Assembly: GCF_029227915.1 (NCBI RefSeq)
Contig: NC_079883.1
Span: 27,714,001 to 27,778,000 of the forward strand
Reading direction: 5' to 3'
Source of the DNA: Hydractinia symbiolongicarpus
Lineage: Eukaryota; Cnidaria; Hydrozoa; Anthoathecata; Hydractiniidae
Length of the DNA: 64,000 nt
The notes beneath the pieces were generated by a model that saw only the letters and a list, made by a program, of their open reading frames with translations, did not search any database and was not told the DNA's origin. Below, piece by piece: positions 11,501 through 22,160 of this stretch (the stretch's first letter is position 1; every line of letters starts with the position of its first letter). The translations under genes and the position numbers were made by a program.

Positions 11501-13551
11501 ATTCTATTTTTTACTTTTTTGAAGAGGACGCTGAGGATGCTGATTGGATTGACTTGTTGCTGAATCCAGAGCAGTATACTGGCTACCGAGGTGAAAGTCC
11601 ACATCGCATATGGAATAGTATATACAAAGAAAATTGTTTCTTACCAGAAAAAAAAATGCGAACGCACAACGATTTCAACGCACTGTTTTTGTCAAGAACT
11701 TGTTTTGAAAAACGTGTGTTTTACCGTCTGGTTTCTGGCTTGCATACTAGTATTAATATTCATCTGTCTTATAAATATTTACTGAGTGATCCAAGATTAC
11801 CTACAAAACCTTATTGGGGTCCAAACTTGAATGAATTCCAAAAGAGATTTAATTTAGAAAAAACAAATGGAAAGGGTAAGACTTCTTATTTAGGATTGTC
11901 TATTATTTAAACAATATGCCTAAATCTAGAAATACATGTTGAAAAATACCTGTAAATGTATTTCTTTAAATGAAATACATGAAATACACATGTAGCGCTA
12001 AAGGCTAAAATACACTATATGATAAATCATACATAATATATGATATATCACATAGTGTATTATAACCTTAGACATTTCTAATTTTCACTATTTAAGTTAT
12101 TTTTTAAATTAGCACATGTTGAACATAAGAATGAATTTTTTGAGCCTGTTTTGAAATTTTGGTTAATTTGTGAAAGTCAAAGGCATCAAAACATGCACCA
12201 TTTTTATTATTTTTTTTCTCTTTAGGACCTCACTGGTTAAAGAATTTGTATTTTACCTATTTGCTTACATTGCGAGCTGTCACAAAAGCAGCGCCATATT
12301 GGAAGGAAGCTGTGTTTTTTACTGGAGATGAAAAAGAGGATAAAGAAGTGAAACAAATCATTTTAGAATTAATCAAATCATCAAAGTAAGTTGCAAAGAA
12401 ATATTAGATGTGGTGGTGATTAGTTCTGTTGTTGCAAATTAATAGTCACAGGTTTTCAATGTTTAGTGTTAAAGACTTAAATATAATTTTTCTATAGTTG
12501 CATACAACAATTTGGGACAATAAGCAAATTCCACAGAGCCATATCACAATCAAATATTATATTGCACATATTCTTTAAACTTATTTTACAAATTTGGATC
12601 TTTCTTTATTTGGATCTCAAATCTCTATATAGATTTTATAGGTTTTTTTTGTGGTTCTTTTTGCTAAAACCGTGAATAAAACAGCCCAGTAGCCCAGTTA
12701 AAGGCTTTAACTGGGCTACTATCTGTCAATAGTATTTAAAATTGCTTTTTGTCAATTTTAAGTAATGGCTAAACACTACTATTTTTTCAACTTGATAGTT
12801 ATTTTTTTTTAAATGGTGTTTCTAGAACATGTCGAAGTACATTTGATGAAGGTTTGATGTTTACTGATGAAACTCAAAATTTGAATGTACTATTTTGTTT
12901 TTGCTTTAAATCAGAAAGGTAATGAGAGTTAAGGTGTCTATTTATCTTTCTCTCTTTTTATGCACAGGAAGAATTTCGTTTGCATTACCAAAATATAACT
13001 AGAATTATGGATTGTGTTGGATGCGAAAAGTGTAGACTATGGGGAAAATTACAAGTAAGGAATTCTGTGTTTTTTTGTTTCTTTTGTTTCTATTCGTTGT
13101 CTCCTTATTTTCTATTTTTCTTATTGTTTTATTTTCCCTTTTTTTCTGTTTAGACATATGGCATTGGAACTGCTTTGAAGATTTTATTCTCTTCTGACAA
13201 TTGGGAAGACATCCCTGTGTTAGATGGCAAAAAATTCTTTTTAAGTCGGACAGAAATAGTAGCTCTGTTTAATGCACTTAATAAGTATGTTTGTTTTTTT
13301 ACTTTTTTATTCCTTTTTAATGCTTACATTTTGCAATCTGTTTCAGGCTAACTTTTTTTATAAAAACACAGACTGTTTGTAATTGTGATCATATTATCTT
13401 GTTTTGTTATTTGCTAGTACAGTGTTTTTATTTACATCTGTTAAGTTGGCATGCAGTGACATCTTTTTCTGTCTATAGGCTATCAAGCAGTATTCACATG
13501 GTAAATGAATTTAAAAAAATCAACGAGAAAAGAAAAAAGAAAGAATTATAA
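8590..13551 (+). CDS. ERO1: ERO1-like ER thiol oxidase, copy B (complete, 13 coding exons)
   Basis: Complete ERO1: oxidises PDI and passes electrons to oxygen through FAD in the ER. Exons: 8590-8688, 9399-9518, 9768-9851, 9924-9947, 10072-10110, 10773-10825, 10931-11004, 11525-11875, 12226-12385, 12826-12886, 12968-13054, 13154-13284, 13479-13551; together 1356 bp, 451 aa, the usual ERO1 size. The first exon encodes a hydrophobic signal peptide and then the conserved CFCQ. Exon 3 carries KDCSVDKC, the counterpart of the shuttle cysteine pair (Cys94/Cys99 in human ERO1), and exon 11 carries the active-site CVGCEKC. All borders are GT-AG and phases join. The protein ends in KKEL, a KDEL-like tetrapeptide. 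AATAAA follows at about 13717. Same orientation as copy A, 5 kb downstream: a tandem duplication. Confidence 0.93.
12011..12059. repeat. Imperfect AT-rich palindrome
   Basis: TACACTAT at the left pairs with ATAGTGTA at the right, and most bases between also pair, making a near-complete 49-bp hairpin in an ERO1 copy B intron. Confidence 0.6.
12689..12719. repeat. Perfect 15-bp inverted repeat, 1-nt loop
   Basis: GTAGCCCAGTTAAAG at 12689-12703 and its exact reverse complement at 12705-12719, separated by one base. Intronic (ERO1 copy B). Confidence 0.9.
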
Positions 13552-16500
13552 TGAAGATAATAGTAAAAACCTTTTATAACTATAATATTTCAATATATTT
13601 TATACAGCTATGTCGCCTTCAACACATACTTTTCATGTGAGGAAGGTTTCTTACATTAACTGAATGAGATGCGCGTGCAGCTTTCTCGAATCTTGTTGTG
13701 AACTTTGGAATCCATTAATAAAGTTTTTTATGGGCTTTAACTTATGTGAGCAGTATCATATTTGTCTTTTAATTCCATTTTTAAGGGTTATTGGAAATAA
13801 ATTCTGCAACAATACTTTACTCTAGTTATAGGTGTTTTTTAATAACTTGAAACAAACAAGTAAACTTCTGCATGACACTTGTTGAAAAAGGTACTGAATG
13901 AGAATATCAATAATAGAACTTAAAAGGACTCATTACTTTATACACCTTTTTCTTGACTGCATGTTCATTCTTATTATTTTTGAAATCAAGATCTGTGGCA
14001 GTTTAAACAATGCCTGTTCAGATAAACTATGGACTGTGCCTTTATGTAAGAAAGACACAGTCAAGTAAAATATTGTTCTGAAACCAACTATACTTTAGCA
14101 CATTTTTATCATAAACACTTTGTTTGTTTCTTCTGTGGGTCTATTGTTTAACATGCACTCAAAATGTGGAAGTATATGTTGCGAGTCATATTATTATTAT
14201 GATATAGTGTGCGACCAATTCTTTCAATGGTTGTATAGTGTTTTTTCAACTATCCAATTTATTAAACCAAACATCATTAATTTTTCACACTCCTACTTCC
14301 ATCACTACTAATATATCCTAGTTCACTGCATTGAATAACATATATGAAAAACTCGCTCGTCAAGTTTAGAATAATCTTCTGTACATCTTTCATACTGTTT
14401 TTTAATTACATATTAAGAAAAGTAAAGTTTTACTTCAAACTGTATAGATACACCATTTGAAGACATGACAAATTTTTTCAATATTAAATTGCCTAATTCC
14501 CTCGTTATTCTGCTTCCAAAGATAACACCCATTCCCTATTATTGAAGAATTCTCTACCAAAACTAATTAAAACTAATTGAAATTAACAGATTCACCGTTT
14601 TGTCTTTCGTCTTTTGTCTTTGAAAATAGCATGAATTTTTTCATTTTCTGATCTTTTGCAAATGCACTATTTAGTTAGGTACAAGAATATCACAATTTAA
14701 CCGAGGATTTAACAAACTCTACACATTACTCACACGAATATCAATAAAACAAACATTACTTATTATATTATACATACAATATATTATACAACGATACAAT
14801 TTATTAAATTAAATTGAGAAACAAAATAAATAATTTTAATTTAATTATAAAATAGCTCTACCTAAAGACATCAAAAATATCATTGTACTCTGAATACAAA
14901 CTCTTTTTTTTCGACCTTCTTTTCCATGAAAACTGGCCAAACTTGACCTTGGACTCTTTCCTTAAACCATTCTATATGTTGGGCTAATGTTAAAAATTCT
15001 TAATTATGCACAAATTTAGGTGTTAATTCTTCTCGTGATATCTATCAACAATTTTTTATTTAGCAAAAGAAACAATGTTTGTCATTGAAACTATTTTTTG
15101 CTTTACATCTGTGCAAACCTAATTCTCTCCTCACTATCATAAAATTCTTCTGCAAAATATTCACATTTCTTTTTTTTGTAAAAACTTTAATTGTTTCTTT
15201 TACCAACACCGCATCTTTTCCTCCCAATATTTCAAACAATGTATCTTATGGTTTGTATCATATTTTGCTCTTTATTTTCATACATGTTGCATCATCTGAA
15301 TTAAGCTCGGAACCTTTCTTGATTTTTTAACAGGTTCACCTTCTTTGTCAGAAGAAATATTTTTCAAATGTTCTAGTCCACCGTCCACCCTTTTTCTTTC
15401 ACCTTTTTGTTCGTGTTTTCGCTTGTGAATATAATGTAAAATTTTATACCTCTCAGTTGTGGAAACACATGATTTCATGAGATGCACATGATTTACTAGG
15501 AGTTATGTAATATGTCACAAGACATCACAGGGTCGGGCATGACTGGAATAACTCATGTCTTAAATTATACACATAATTCAAAGTACACTAAAATCAATAA
15601 TTATCTTGTTATATAACCTCTTAATACTGGCAGATGAGATAAAGGGGCAGTTGATCGAAAAATTATTTTTTTGATATTTGAGCGAACTAGTCCATTAACT
15701 CATGAAAAATATAACTTAGTTCCTGAATGTTCCTGACATATGAAACAAAACTAAAAATGTTGAAGTTGTTGGCCCTTGTTCTATAAAATATCAAAAAAAA
15801 AATATTTGTTTTATTTGCTAAGTTTAAGAACACTTGTTCAATGTTTAAATGTTTGGGTGTCTAAATATCTAGCTTTTATACTCTGTCAAGTTTCTTGGCT
15901 CTTTATACTCTGTCAAAATCCTGATATGCAAATGCAGGTTGTGTTTGACAGCAAAATTAAAAAAAACCAACCTATAGTAACAAAAAATCAGAAAACAATC
16001 GTTATGCGTTTTCTATTTTTTTTTTTTTTTTGCAATCTCTTCTTGTAATTTCATGACTCTTTTGATATTCAAAACAAAATTTATAGTTAGGGAGTGGAAC
16101 CATAAAAGTCAAGAGGGGTGCAAAAGTTTTGCAATTTAATTTTGGATGTTGAAATAAATTGTACACATCAGGTTCTGCAGCTTCATTACCGAATGAAATC
16201 ACAATAAATACTTTGCTTACTGTGCTCGAAATAATATCACAATTTGTTACAATATTCTGTTGTTTGTTTGTTTTTTGCTAAATTGTAAACATCATTTTTG
16301 TAGAGCAATTCGGCATATAGTGCGTCAAATTTTTTTGAATATTGGACAATATCTTTGCACAAAATATCACAGATGCCTACCATTTGGTATTTGCCGCTGT
16401 TCAATCTATTGAGCCAAAACCCACTTATTTCTTGTGCACACCCACTTATATTACTTAACAACCAAAAAAATTCATTGTTGTGTACAAACTGTAATTGTAA

Positions 16501-17405
16501 AGCTACAACAAAGCAAGCATTGTTTTGTTACTGTAAGTTATTAAATATGTTAAGTGGTCTTTTTGTAAAAAGGTGATTGAATACAGAAAAAACACCATAT
16601 TTATTGCGACAAATCCTTGTTCTTTATAAAAAAAATTTGCAGTGCCTCTAGAGGGTACAACGTACTACTGATATCTGATATGCCTGGAGGCTCGAACTAG
16701 CAGTTCGCGGTATACCCTATTTTGTATCTACATAATCAAATCTAGATACTATAAATAAATACCCAATGACGCTAACGGAAACCTAACCGTTCAAGTGATT
16801 AGGGTCCTGTTGTTAAATCACTATTTACAGCGTTCACTCACGTTATGTACAGTTTCTAATGAAATACAACTTTGTAACATTACCCTCTTTGTCAAAAAGA
16901 ATGTGTCTCCAGATTTCCATAAAAACGTCTATATCACACAAAATTTGAAGTCTATATACATATCCCCTCGTCTCATGGCCTCATCTTTTCGAAAATTGAC
17001 GTCTCTTTGAAAAAAAATATTTTAATGCCTTTTATCATCAGCTTTTTGTCACCCAGTTTTTACTTCCAGCTTCTATCAAACGTTTCAATAATATTTGTAT
17101 CTTGTCATTGTTATCACTTGGCATCAAGTAAATAATTTCTGGGCACTATAGGATAGTTATACGATCTCTGCCTTGAGACGACTAATTCTCCGATATCTGC
17201 CTCTCTAGACGGCCAAAAGTATTAACTATTCAATATTAGCCAAAACGTGCTTCTCAAGGATCGGTGAAGTTCGACGAAGTCATCATTTATTGCACCAATA
17301 TTTCTTATTTGAGTGTATCTGATTGTCTAAATATCTAGCTTTTATACTCAGTCAAGTTTCTTCCATGGAAAGGAGAAGTATTGTATAGCAGTAGTTTTTA
17401 TATGC
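13552..17405. other. Intergenic, no gene recognised
   Basis: Nearly 4 kb of A+T-rich sequence after ERO1 copy B. Several open frames of 60-90 codons occur, for example 15278-15487 on the minus strand (Lys-rich), but none has a recognisable domain, a repeated copy in the window or convincing splice borders. No RNA gene was found. Confidence 0.45.
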
Positions 17406-18001
17406 AAGGGATGGAGATGTTCTCTGCTGTTCTTTGAGTTTTTCAAATAAAATAAATTTGCAAATCAAATGAGCATAAAATAAACATGTTTTGCATATCC
17501 AGTGTTGGTAAACATTTAAATATTAATGTAAGCCTTAGCACAAAAACTTAAATACAATCAGAAGTACAAGAAATATATAAAAGGATAGATCTCACTGTAG
17601 TCTTTTGTTTACTACATTTATTCTTACAACACAATATTCCTACAACCTTCTTTTCTTCTCGCAACTGCCATCAATAGGGTCTTCTTGGTGAGAAGAAATC
17701 CCCAAGGGATGGAGATGTTCTCTGCTGTTCTTTGAGTTTTTCAAATAAAATAAATTTGCAAATCAAATGAGCATAAAATAAACATGTTTTGCATATCCAG
17801 TGTTGGTGAACATTTAAATATTAATGTAAGCCTTAGCACAAAAACTTGAATACAATCAGAAGTACAAGCAATATACAAAAGGATAGATCTCACTGTAGTC
17901 TTTTGTTTACTACATTCATTCTTACAACACAATATTCCTACAACCTTCTTTTCTTCTCGCAACGGCCATCAATAGGGTCTTCTTGGTGAGAAGAAATCCC
18001 C
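17406..18001. repeat. 298-bp tandem duplication
   Basis: Two adjacent copies, 17406-17703 and 17704-18001, differ at only a handful of positions. Each holds a TATA-like stretch (atatataaaagg in copy 1) followed by a T-rich block. Length and TATA content would suit two abutting LTRs, but there is no clear TG...CA border or primer-binding site between them. On the minus strand the copy next to 18001 continues a reading frame from the retropepsin-like gene, so part of the unit may be that gene's 3' end. Confidence 0.85.
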
Positions 18002-18002
18002 A

Positions 18003-18551
18003 TTGTTGTATTATACTGCCTTTGTTTATGATCATAGGGGTATCTTGTGGTTGATAGGTTTCAAAACCGAAAGGCATTGAGTTATGTCCCATTTCGACGG
18101 TACATTTTTAAAAATGTATTGTCAGGTCAGCTGTTTTGAAGAAGTTTAGACCCAGTAGTAGTGAATGTGTAGTATCTGCCACTAAGCCTGGTACAGTCCA
18201 AGTATTCTCTTCTACAGACAATTTCAGGTTTACCACTCCCTTCGGATGTATTTTCCCTCCCGTAATAGAATTGACTTTTCTATTCTCTTCTGGTGGGGTT
18301 GCAGGTAGGTTAAGTTGTCGTTGAAGCGCCCCACTAATAATGTTGACTGAAGATCCTGTAGCGATAATAGCAGGTACTACAAAGGGTTCCGTGTTATTTT
18401 TCATGGTGATATTAACCATAATACCATAAGTACTTTGTTTTGTATTTAAATTTTTGTATGTTATACTTGATACAACAACCAGTGCTGTGTCAGACTCCTT
18501 CAGTCGTTTCAGCATGGCATGCGCTGACCGACAATCCTTTGGTAACGTCAC
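18003..18551 (-). pseudogene. Retropepsin-like aspartic protease relic (catalytic Asp lost)
   Basis: A 147-residue open frame (18551 down to 18108) has the retroviral-type aspartic protease pattern: a beta-rich start, PAIIATGSSVNIIS where the family has DTGS, a flap-like ITGGKIHPKG, and the hydrophobic-Gly segment HSLLLGLNFF near the C-terminus. Ala replaces the catalytic Asp, so the protein could not cleave. Past the stop, homologous-looking coding sequence seems to continue in another frame toward the 298-bp repeat (GFETYQPQDTP), indicating a frameshift. It is probably a remnant of a retroelement polyprotein. No reverse transcriptase or integrase is visible nearby. Confidence 0.6.
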
Positions 18552-18559
18552 CTAATATC

Positions 18560-18990
18560 CAGGAACCTTCTATAACCGTTGAAAGATCGAATTAGGTTGT
18601 TTCGTGCAGAGTCGAAATATTGTATTCCGATTCATAATAACTAGACTTAACACTGGTACAAGTAACAATGCCCATTTGATTGATCCACCAATTCCTCCAA
18701 GGAAGCCATAGAAGAATTTTCGAATCCTAAAGTTACGTCTTTAACTGCACCATCGGTCGCAGTAATAACTTTAGCTGTAGCATACCAATACTAGTGACTA
18801 TCTTTTTATCCAGATCTCCAACTTCGTTATAAACATCATGGATTGCACCTCCAAACGCATAGATTACCGTACTGCTGCCTGAGGCTAAACGTTGAATGGT
18901 TGATCACAACGCCATCCCGATTCCAGCGAGCTTTATATCAATCACACGCATCATTTCAGTAATGACTAACATTAAAATATACTTGAATCA
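18560..18990 (-). pseudogene. Broken frame with membrane-anchor-like segment, upstream of the retropepsin relic
   Basis: Reading the minus strand, one frame gives an Ala/Val-rich, possibly helical stretch (VYNEVGDLDKKIVTSIG). A shifted frame then gives FLGGIGGSIKWALLLVPVL, a Gly-rich run followed by a hydrophobic segment and a basic tail. At least one stop and one frame change separate the pieces. The order (amphipathic helix, then membrane anchor) resembles the end of a class I fusion glycoprotein, but this is only a resemblance and no family is recognised. Confidence 0.25.
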
Positions 18991-19273
18991 AAACTTTAAG
19001 AAATATAATAATAAATAATTTAATAAATAACTTAAATCAATAAATAAATAAATAAATATTTTTTTGGTTTTAACTGATTTATTGTATGTAATTGTACAAT
19101 TGTTGTACTGGTTTTGAACAGTGCGTGTGCGTCGACGTTTGTGCTTTGTCTTCGTTTCTTTGAATGGCTCCAATTAAAATTGGGTAAATCCTGTATTTTC
19201 TTTCCACCAGTTAAACAATTTTGTGGAAAGGGGGCTAGGATGCTCCTACCTGTATCGAGAATAAGCCGAATAC

Positions 19274-19426
19274 GTCAAAACTAAATAACAAACAAAAACA
19301 TCACAGATAAGAAAAATAAAATTAATTTATAATAATACCAAAACTGTGCCCAATAATAAAAAAATAGCTCCATATAAACACTATTTATTATGTACAAACT
19401 CTCACCCTTTACTTTTTTAATGGCGT
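19274..19426. repeat. ~150-bp direct repeat, left copy
   Basis: Near-identical to 27675-27826 in the same orientation; the shared stretch runs from cgtcaaaactaaataac to about ctctcaccct. On the minus strand it looks like an intron: GTGAGAG near one end and ttgtttgttatttag at the other. The two copies bracket the whole parvovirus-like block. Confidence 0.8.
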
Positions 19427-20127
19427 CATGTGTGTATAAAAAGATACCAAGCATGGTGTATGGATCTAAGCATTCTGGCGGAGTAGTCATCATTCTTTTA
19501 TCGTATCCTCGTATTGGAATCATTTTGTATTTTGCTGAAATGGCAGCTTCGTCTTCTTGAACGTTCGTTATATTCTGATCCGTTCCATTACCAAAAATCA
19601 TGTTAGTGTCCGATCTGATCTATGACATACGTGTGAGGAGGACGCGGAATACATAGTATAAATCGACTTGCAGGAACCAGGTGTCTGTTCTTGAGCTTTT
19701 AGAACACGGCAAGGTTTGAGTACGGCCGGATCACTATCTTCATATCATTTACCCCGTAGCTTTCGATCCCACAAGATCTTGTACTTATGGAAAGGTTTGC
19801 ACCGGTGGATCTCGAAGGCGACTCCAATTGGTTGTACTGTGTACCCAATTAGCCCCAGTCGTTGGAAAAGTGTTGACCATCCAGTGCTACATTCTGACGA
19901 TCTCTCTCTACAGGAAGCAATTTCGTTTTAATTTTAAATTAACCTGTGTTCTCTGTTGAAACAGGGTCTGGACAATATGTGCCTCAATAAGTGGGAGAAG
20001 TTCATCGTTTCCTGCACCCTGTGCGTACTTAGCCATGATGTGCTGAAATTTCTGCATATATGATTTAAAGGAATGTGTTGCTCGTACAATATGACCGTTA
20101 TCTAACTGAAAGACACTGCGCAGCTGG
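19427..20127 (-). pseudogene. Unrecognised multi-piece reading frames left of the viral block
   Basis: Three open stretches lie in series on the minus strand: 20135-19911 (contains ATHSFKSYMQKFQHIMAKY), about 19915-19733 (contains GVAFEIHRCKPFHKYKILWD) and 19601 down to the 150-bp repeat (contains ECLDPYTMLGIFLYTHD). Candidate donor and acceptor sites could join some of them, but the implied first intron would be only 36 bases, so frameshifts are as likely. I do not recognise the protein. The first frame abuts the presumed left end of the viral unit at about 20128, suggesting that the viral DNA interrupted it. Confidence 0.3.
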
Positions 20128-20130
20128 CCC

Positions 20131-20175
20131 CCCACGCCCTCGTGGGTTAGGGCTTAAGGCTTAGGGATATATAAG
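20131..20175. repeat. Hairpin and terminal-repeat-like sequence at left end of viral block
   Basis: CCCACG (20131-20136) and CGTGGG (20141-20146) form a six-bp stem with a four-base loop. It is followed inward by tagggcttaaggcttaggg, which resembles, in inverted orientation, tagggcttaggcccctag at the right end (about 27076-27094). A decayed terminal inverted repeat of a parvovirus-like genome would look like this. Confidence 0.4.
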
Positions 20176-20281
20176 ATTCATGCAGTTCTATAATGGGAAT
20201 GACGCGCATTGACGTCAATATAATTAGCACATCATTTACATAACAATAGGGAGAGTGAGGGAGGAGAGCATATAAGAAATA

Positions 20282-20290
20282 TATATAAGG
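20282..20290 (+). promoter_or_regulatory. TATA box for capsid gene of unit A
   Basis: TATATAAGG lies about 220 bp before the first VP ATG, preceded by a second TATA-like gcatataag and a tgacgtca site at 20211-20218. A TATA box close to each genome end is usual in ambisense densoviruses. Confidence 0.5.
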
Positions 20291-20319
20291 AACAAAAAAT
20301 ATTTATTTTAGTTTTGGTT

Positions 20320-20694
20320 ATGGTTTGTTGGAGTGAAGATTGCACGGCAAGACAATTAACCGCAGTTCCTCCATTTTTATTTGGTACTTGTTATCCTAGT
20401 TGTTGGAACAGGAGTTTTAAATGTGAATTGGGACCTTGCACTTGGTTTTGTAATACAGTTTTTAACGCTACTTATTGTCGTCAGTTTACGTATTTTACAA
20501 AATCATGCCAAATACGCGCACACAACCAAGTAAACGCCCTTATTGGTTTCGTCCTGGTGATCGCTATAATTCTGATCGTTATGACAAAGCTACTAAAACC
20601 TTTAAAACGAATACTGGAAATGGTCGTTCTCGTTCTGACAATGGTGGACCAGATTTTAAGCGAATGGCTGCAACGCTTGCTGGAAATGCAATGA
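20320..20694 (+). CDS. Cys-rich ORF with hydrophobic segment, overlapping VP-A start
   Basis: An open frame of 124 codons begins with an ATG 30 bp after the TATA box. Its first 65 residues contain many cysteines in short-spaced pairs (CYPSCW, CELGPCTWFC). Then a ~20-residue hydrophobic segment (ALIGFVLVIAIILIVM) and a basic patch (KLLKPLKRIL) follow. The second half overlaps the N-terminus of VP-A in another frame. Small membrane-associated proteins encoded in a shifted frame at the start of VP are known in some parvoviruses, but no homology is seen here and the hydrophobic run may simply mirror the Arg/Asp-rich VP codons. The upstream Cys-rich part is outside VP and is not explained that way. 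Confidence 0.3.
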   Translation: MVCWSEDCTARQLTAVPPFLFGTCYPSCWNRSFKCELGPCTWFCNTVFNATYCRQFTYFTKSCQIRAHNQVNALIGFVLVIAIILIVMTKLLKPLKRILEMVVLVLTMVDQILSEWLQRLLEMQ

Positions 20695-22132
20695 GTTCCC
20701 CTTTTGATTTTGGTCATCTTTATGATGCTTATAATTTTATGAATGATGGAGCTGGTCCTTCATGGGAGCAACAGCCAGAACAAGAAGAACAGGTTGAGAT
20801 TGATGATAATGATCCTGATCCTAATAATGGTATGACAAATGTTGGTGGTGCACCTAATGCACCTGCAGGAGCACTTCCAACAATACCTCGTTATCAATTT
20901 AAAGGTAATCAATTCAACACAGAAATTCGTAAATTATGTTCTACGTATCAATTCGTTATACCTATTACTGCTGCTTTTGATGGTAAACAAGTATATTATT
21001 TTCCGTGGGAGAGTATTCAAATGACTCATCATAAAGGACAAATTATTGAAGCAACTAAAAATAGTTGGTGGTGGCGTTTAAAACGTGTTGATTGTGTTAT
21101 TCGGGATGTTACCGCACATGCCGAAATTCCTTTAGCTGCTAATGCTTTTTATCCTGTGGAGTTAAAACATATAAATAAGATGTATGTTGATCATTATCTG
21201 AATTTAACTCCACGTATGAGTATAATTGACAGTGTTTCTGATTTAAATACTTGGGATGACTTTGTTAATGATCAATCAAATGGAACTGTTACGAAACCCT
21301 TACGTAAAACATCAGTTAAAGCTGTTGCTTTCAGTTTTACAAAGGATATATCTTATGATAATAATATGTGGGTACGAAAGAATATTACTGAAGGAGATCA
21401 ATTTAATTTTTCTTATACTCCTACGTACGATTATTGGCGTCACCATACCGATTTGTTGGAATTGGGTCGTGCGTTTCGAGATGCAGCTGGGTCTGGTACA
21501 GATATTAACGAATTTACAAACGGTATTCGTTGTGACTACGCTGCCGGAATGTTAGATCCCCCTTTTAACGGTAAAGGACAAAATGGTGCTGGATATTCTA
21601 ATCCTATTTGCCTTATTCAAAAGAGTCCCACTGTTAAATGCATGCAAGCTTTATTATCAAAAGTCAAAAGATCATTACAAATATAATGCACCTGGCGTTG
21701 GAACGAATTACAAGTCAGAAGCTACTATTCAATCTGCTTGGGGAAAATGGTGTCATGTTGTTTCTGGTATGGCTCCTACACCCGTTTACGATCCTAATCC
21801 TATGTTACCACTACTATTCACCTTCAGTCGTTTCATGAAAGGTGATAATGTTCAAACATATCGTTCTTATGGCGAAATTCAAATTACCCATACCAGTAAA
21901 GTTATGCACAATCACATATTTCAACAAAATCATAATCAAAATTGGTGGCCTTGCGACCTTAATAATACGAACGAACAAGCTCCTATTATGTTGGGTGAAA
22001 TACCGATTAATTACGTTTCTGGTTCTAATCATTCGTTGGGTTTAACAGGACGATCGTCGTAATGCTACGCAATTTCACAAATTTCCTGTATACAATCCAT
22101 TCGTTTATACAACTACTGATGCAACTTTATAA
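20505..22132 (+). pseudogene. VP: Densovirus-like capsid protein VP, unit A (two frameshifts)
   Basis: Parvovirus-type jelly-roll capsid protein. The first ATG is at 20505. Conserved blocks shared with VP-B include VYYFPWESI, NAFYPVELKHIN, VRKNITEG, PPFNGKG and the C-terminal GMAPTPVYDPNP followed by YGEIQITHT, which correspond in position and pattern to the end of densovirus VPs. The frame breaks at about 21630 and again near 22050; matching sequence continues in the next frame each time, to a stop at 22130-22132. No phospholipase A2 motif is seen in the ~75-residue extra N-terminus, which VP-B lacks. It converges with NS-A, whose end is only 28 bp away, as in ambisense densoviruses. It is an endogenous, decayed copy. 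Confidence 0.8.
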
Positions 22133-22160
22133 AACACTATTTTGTTTGTATGTTATATAT

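Noticed and set aside
17406-18001. Two abutting LTRs of a retrovirus-like element
   Set aside because: No TG...CA ends, no primer-binding site and nothing between the copies; kept only as a tandem duplication.
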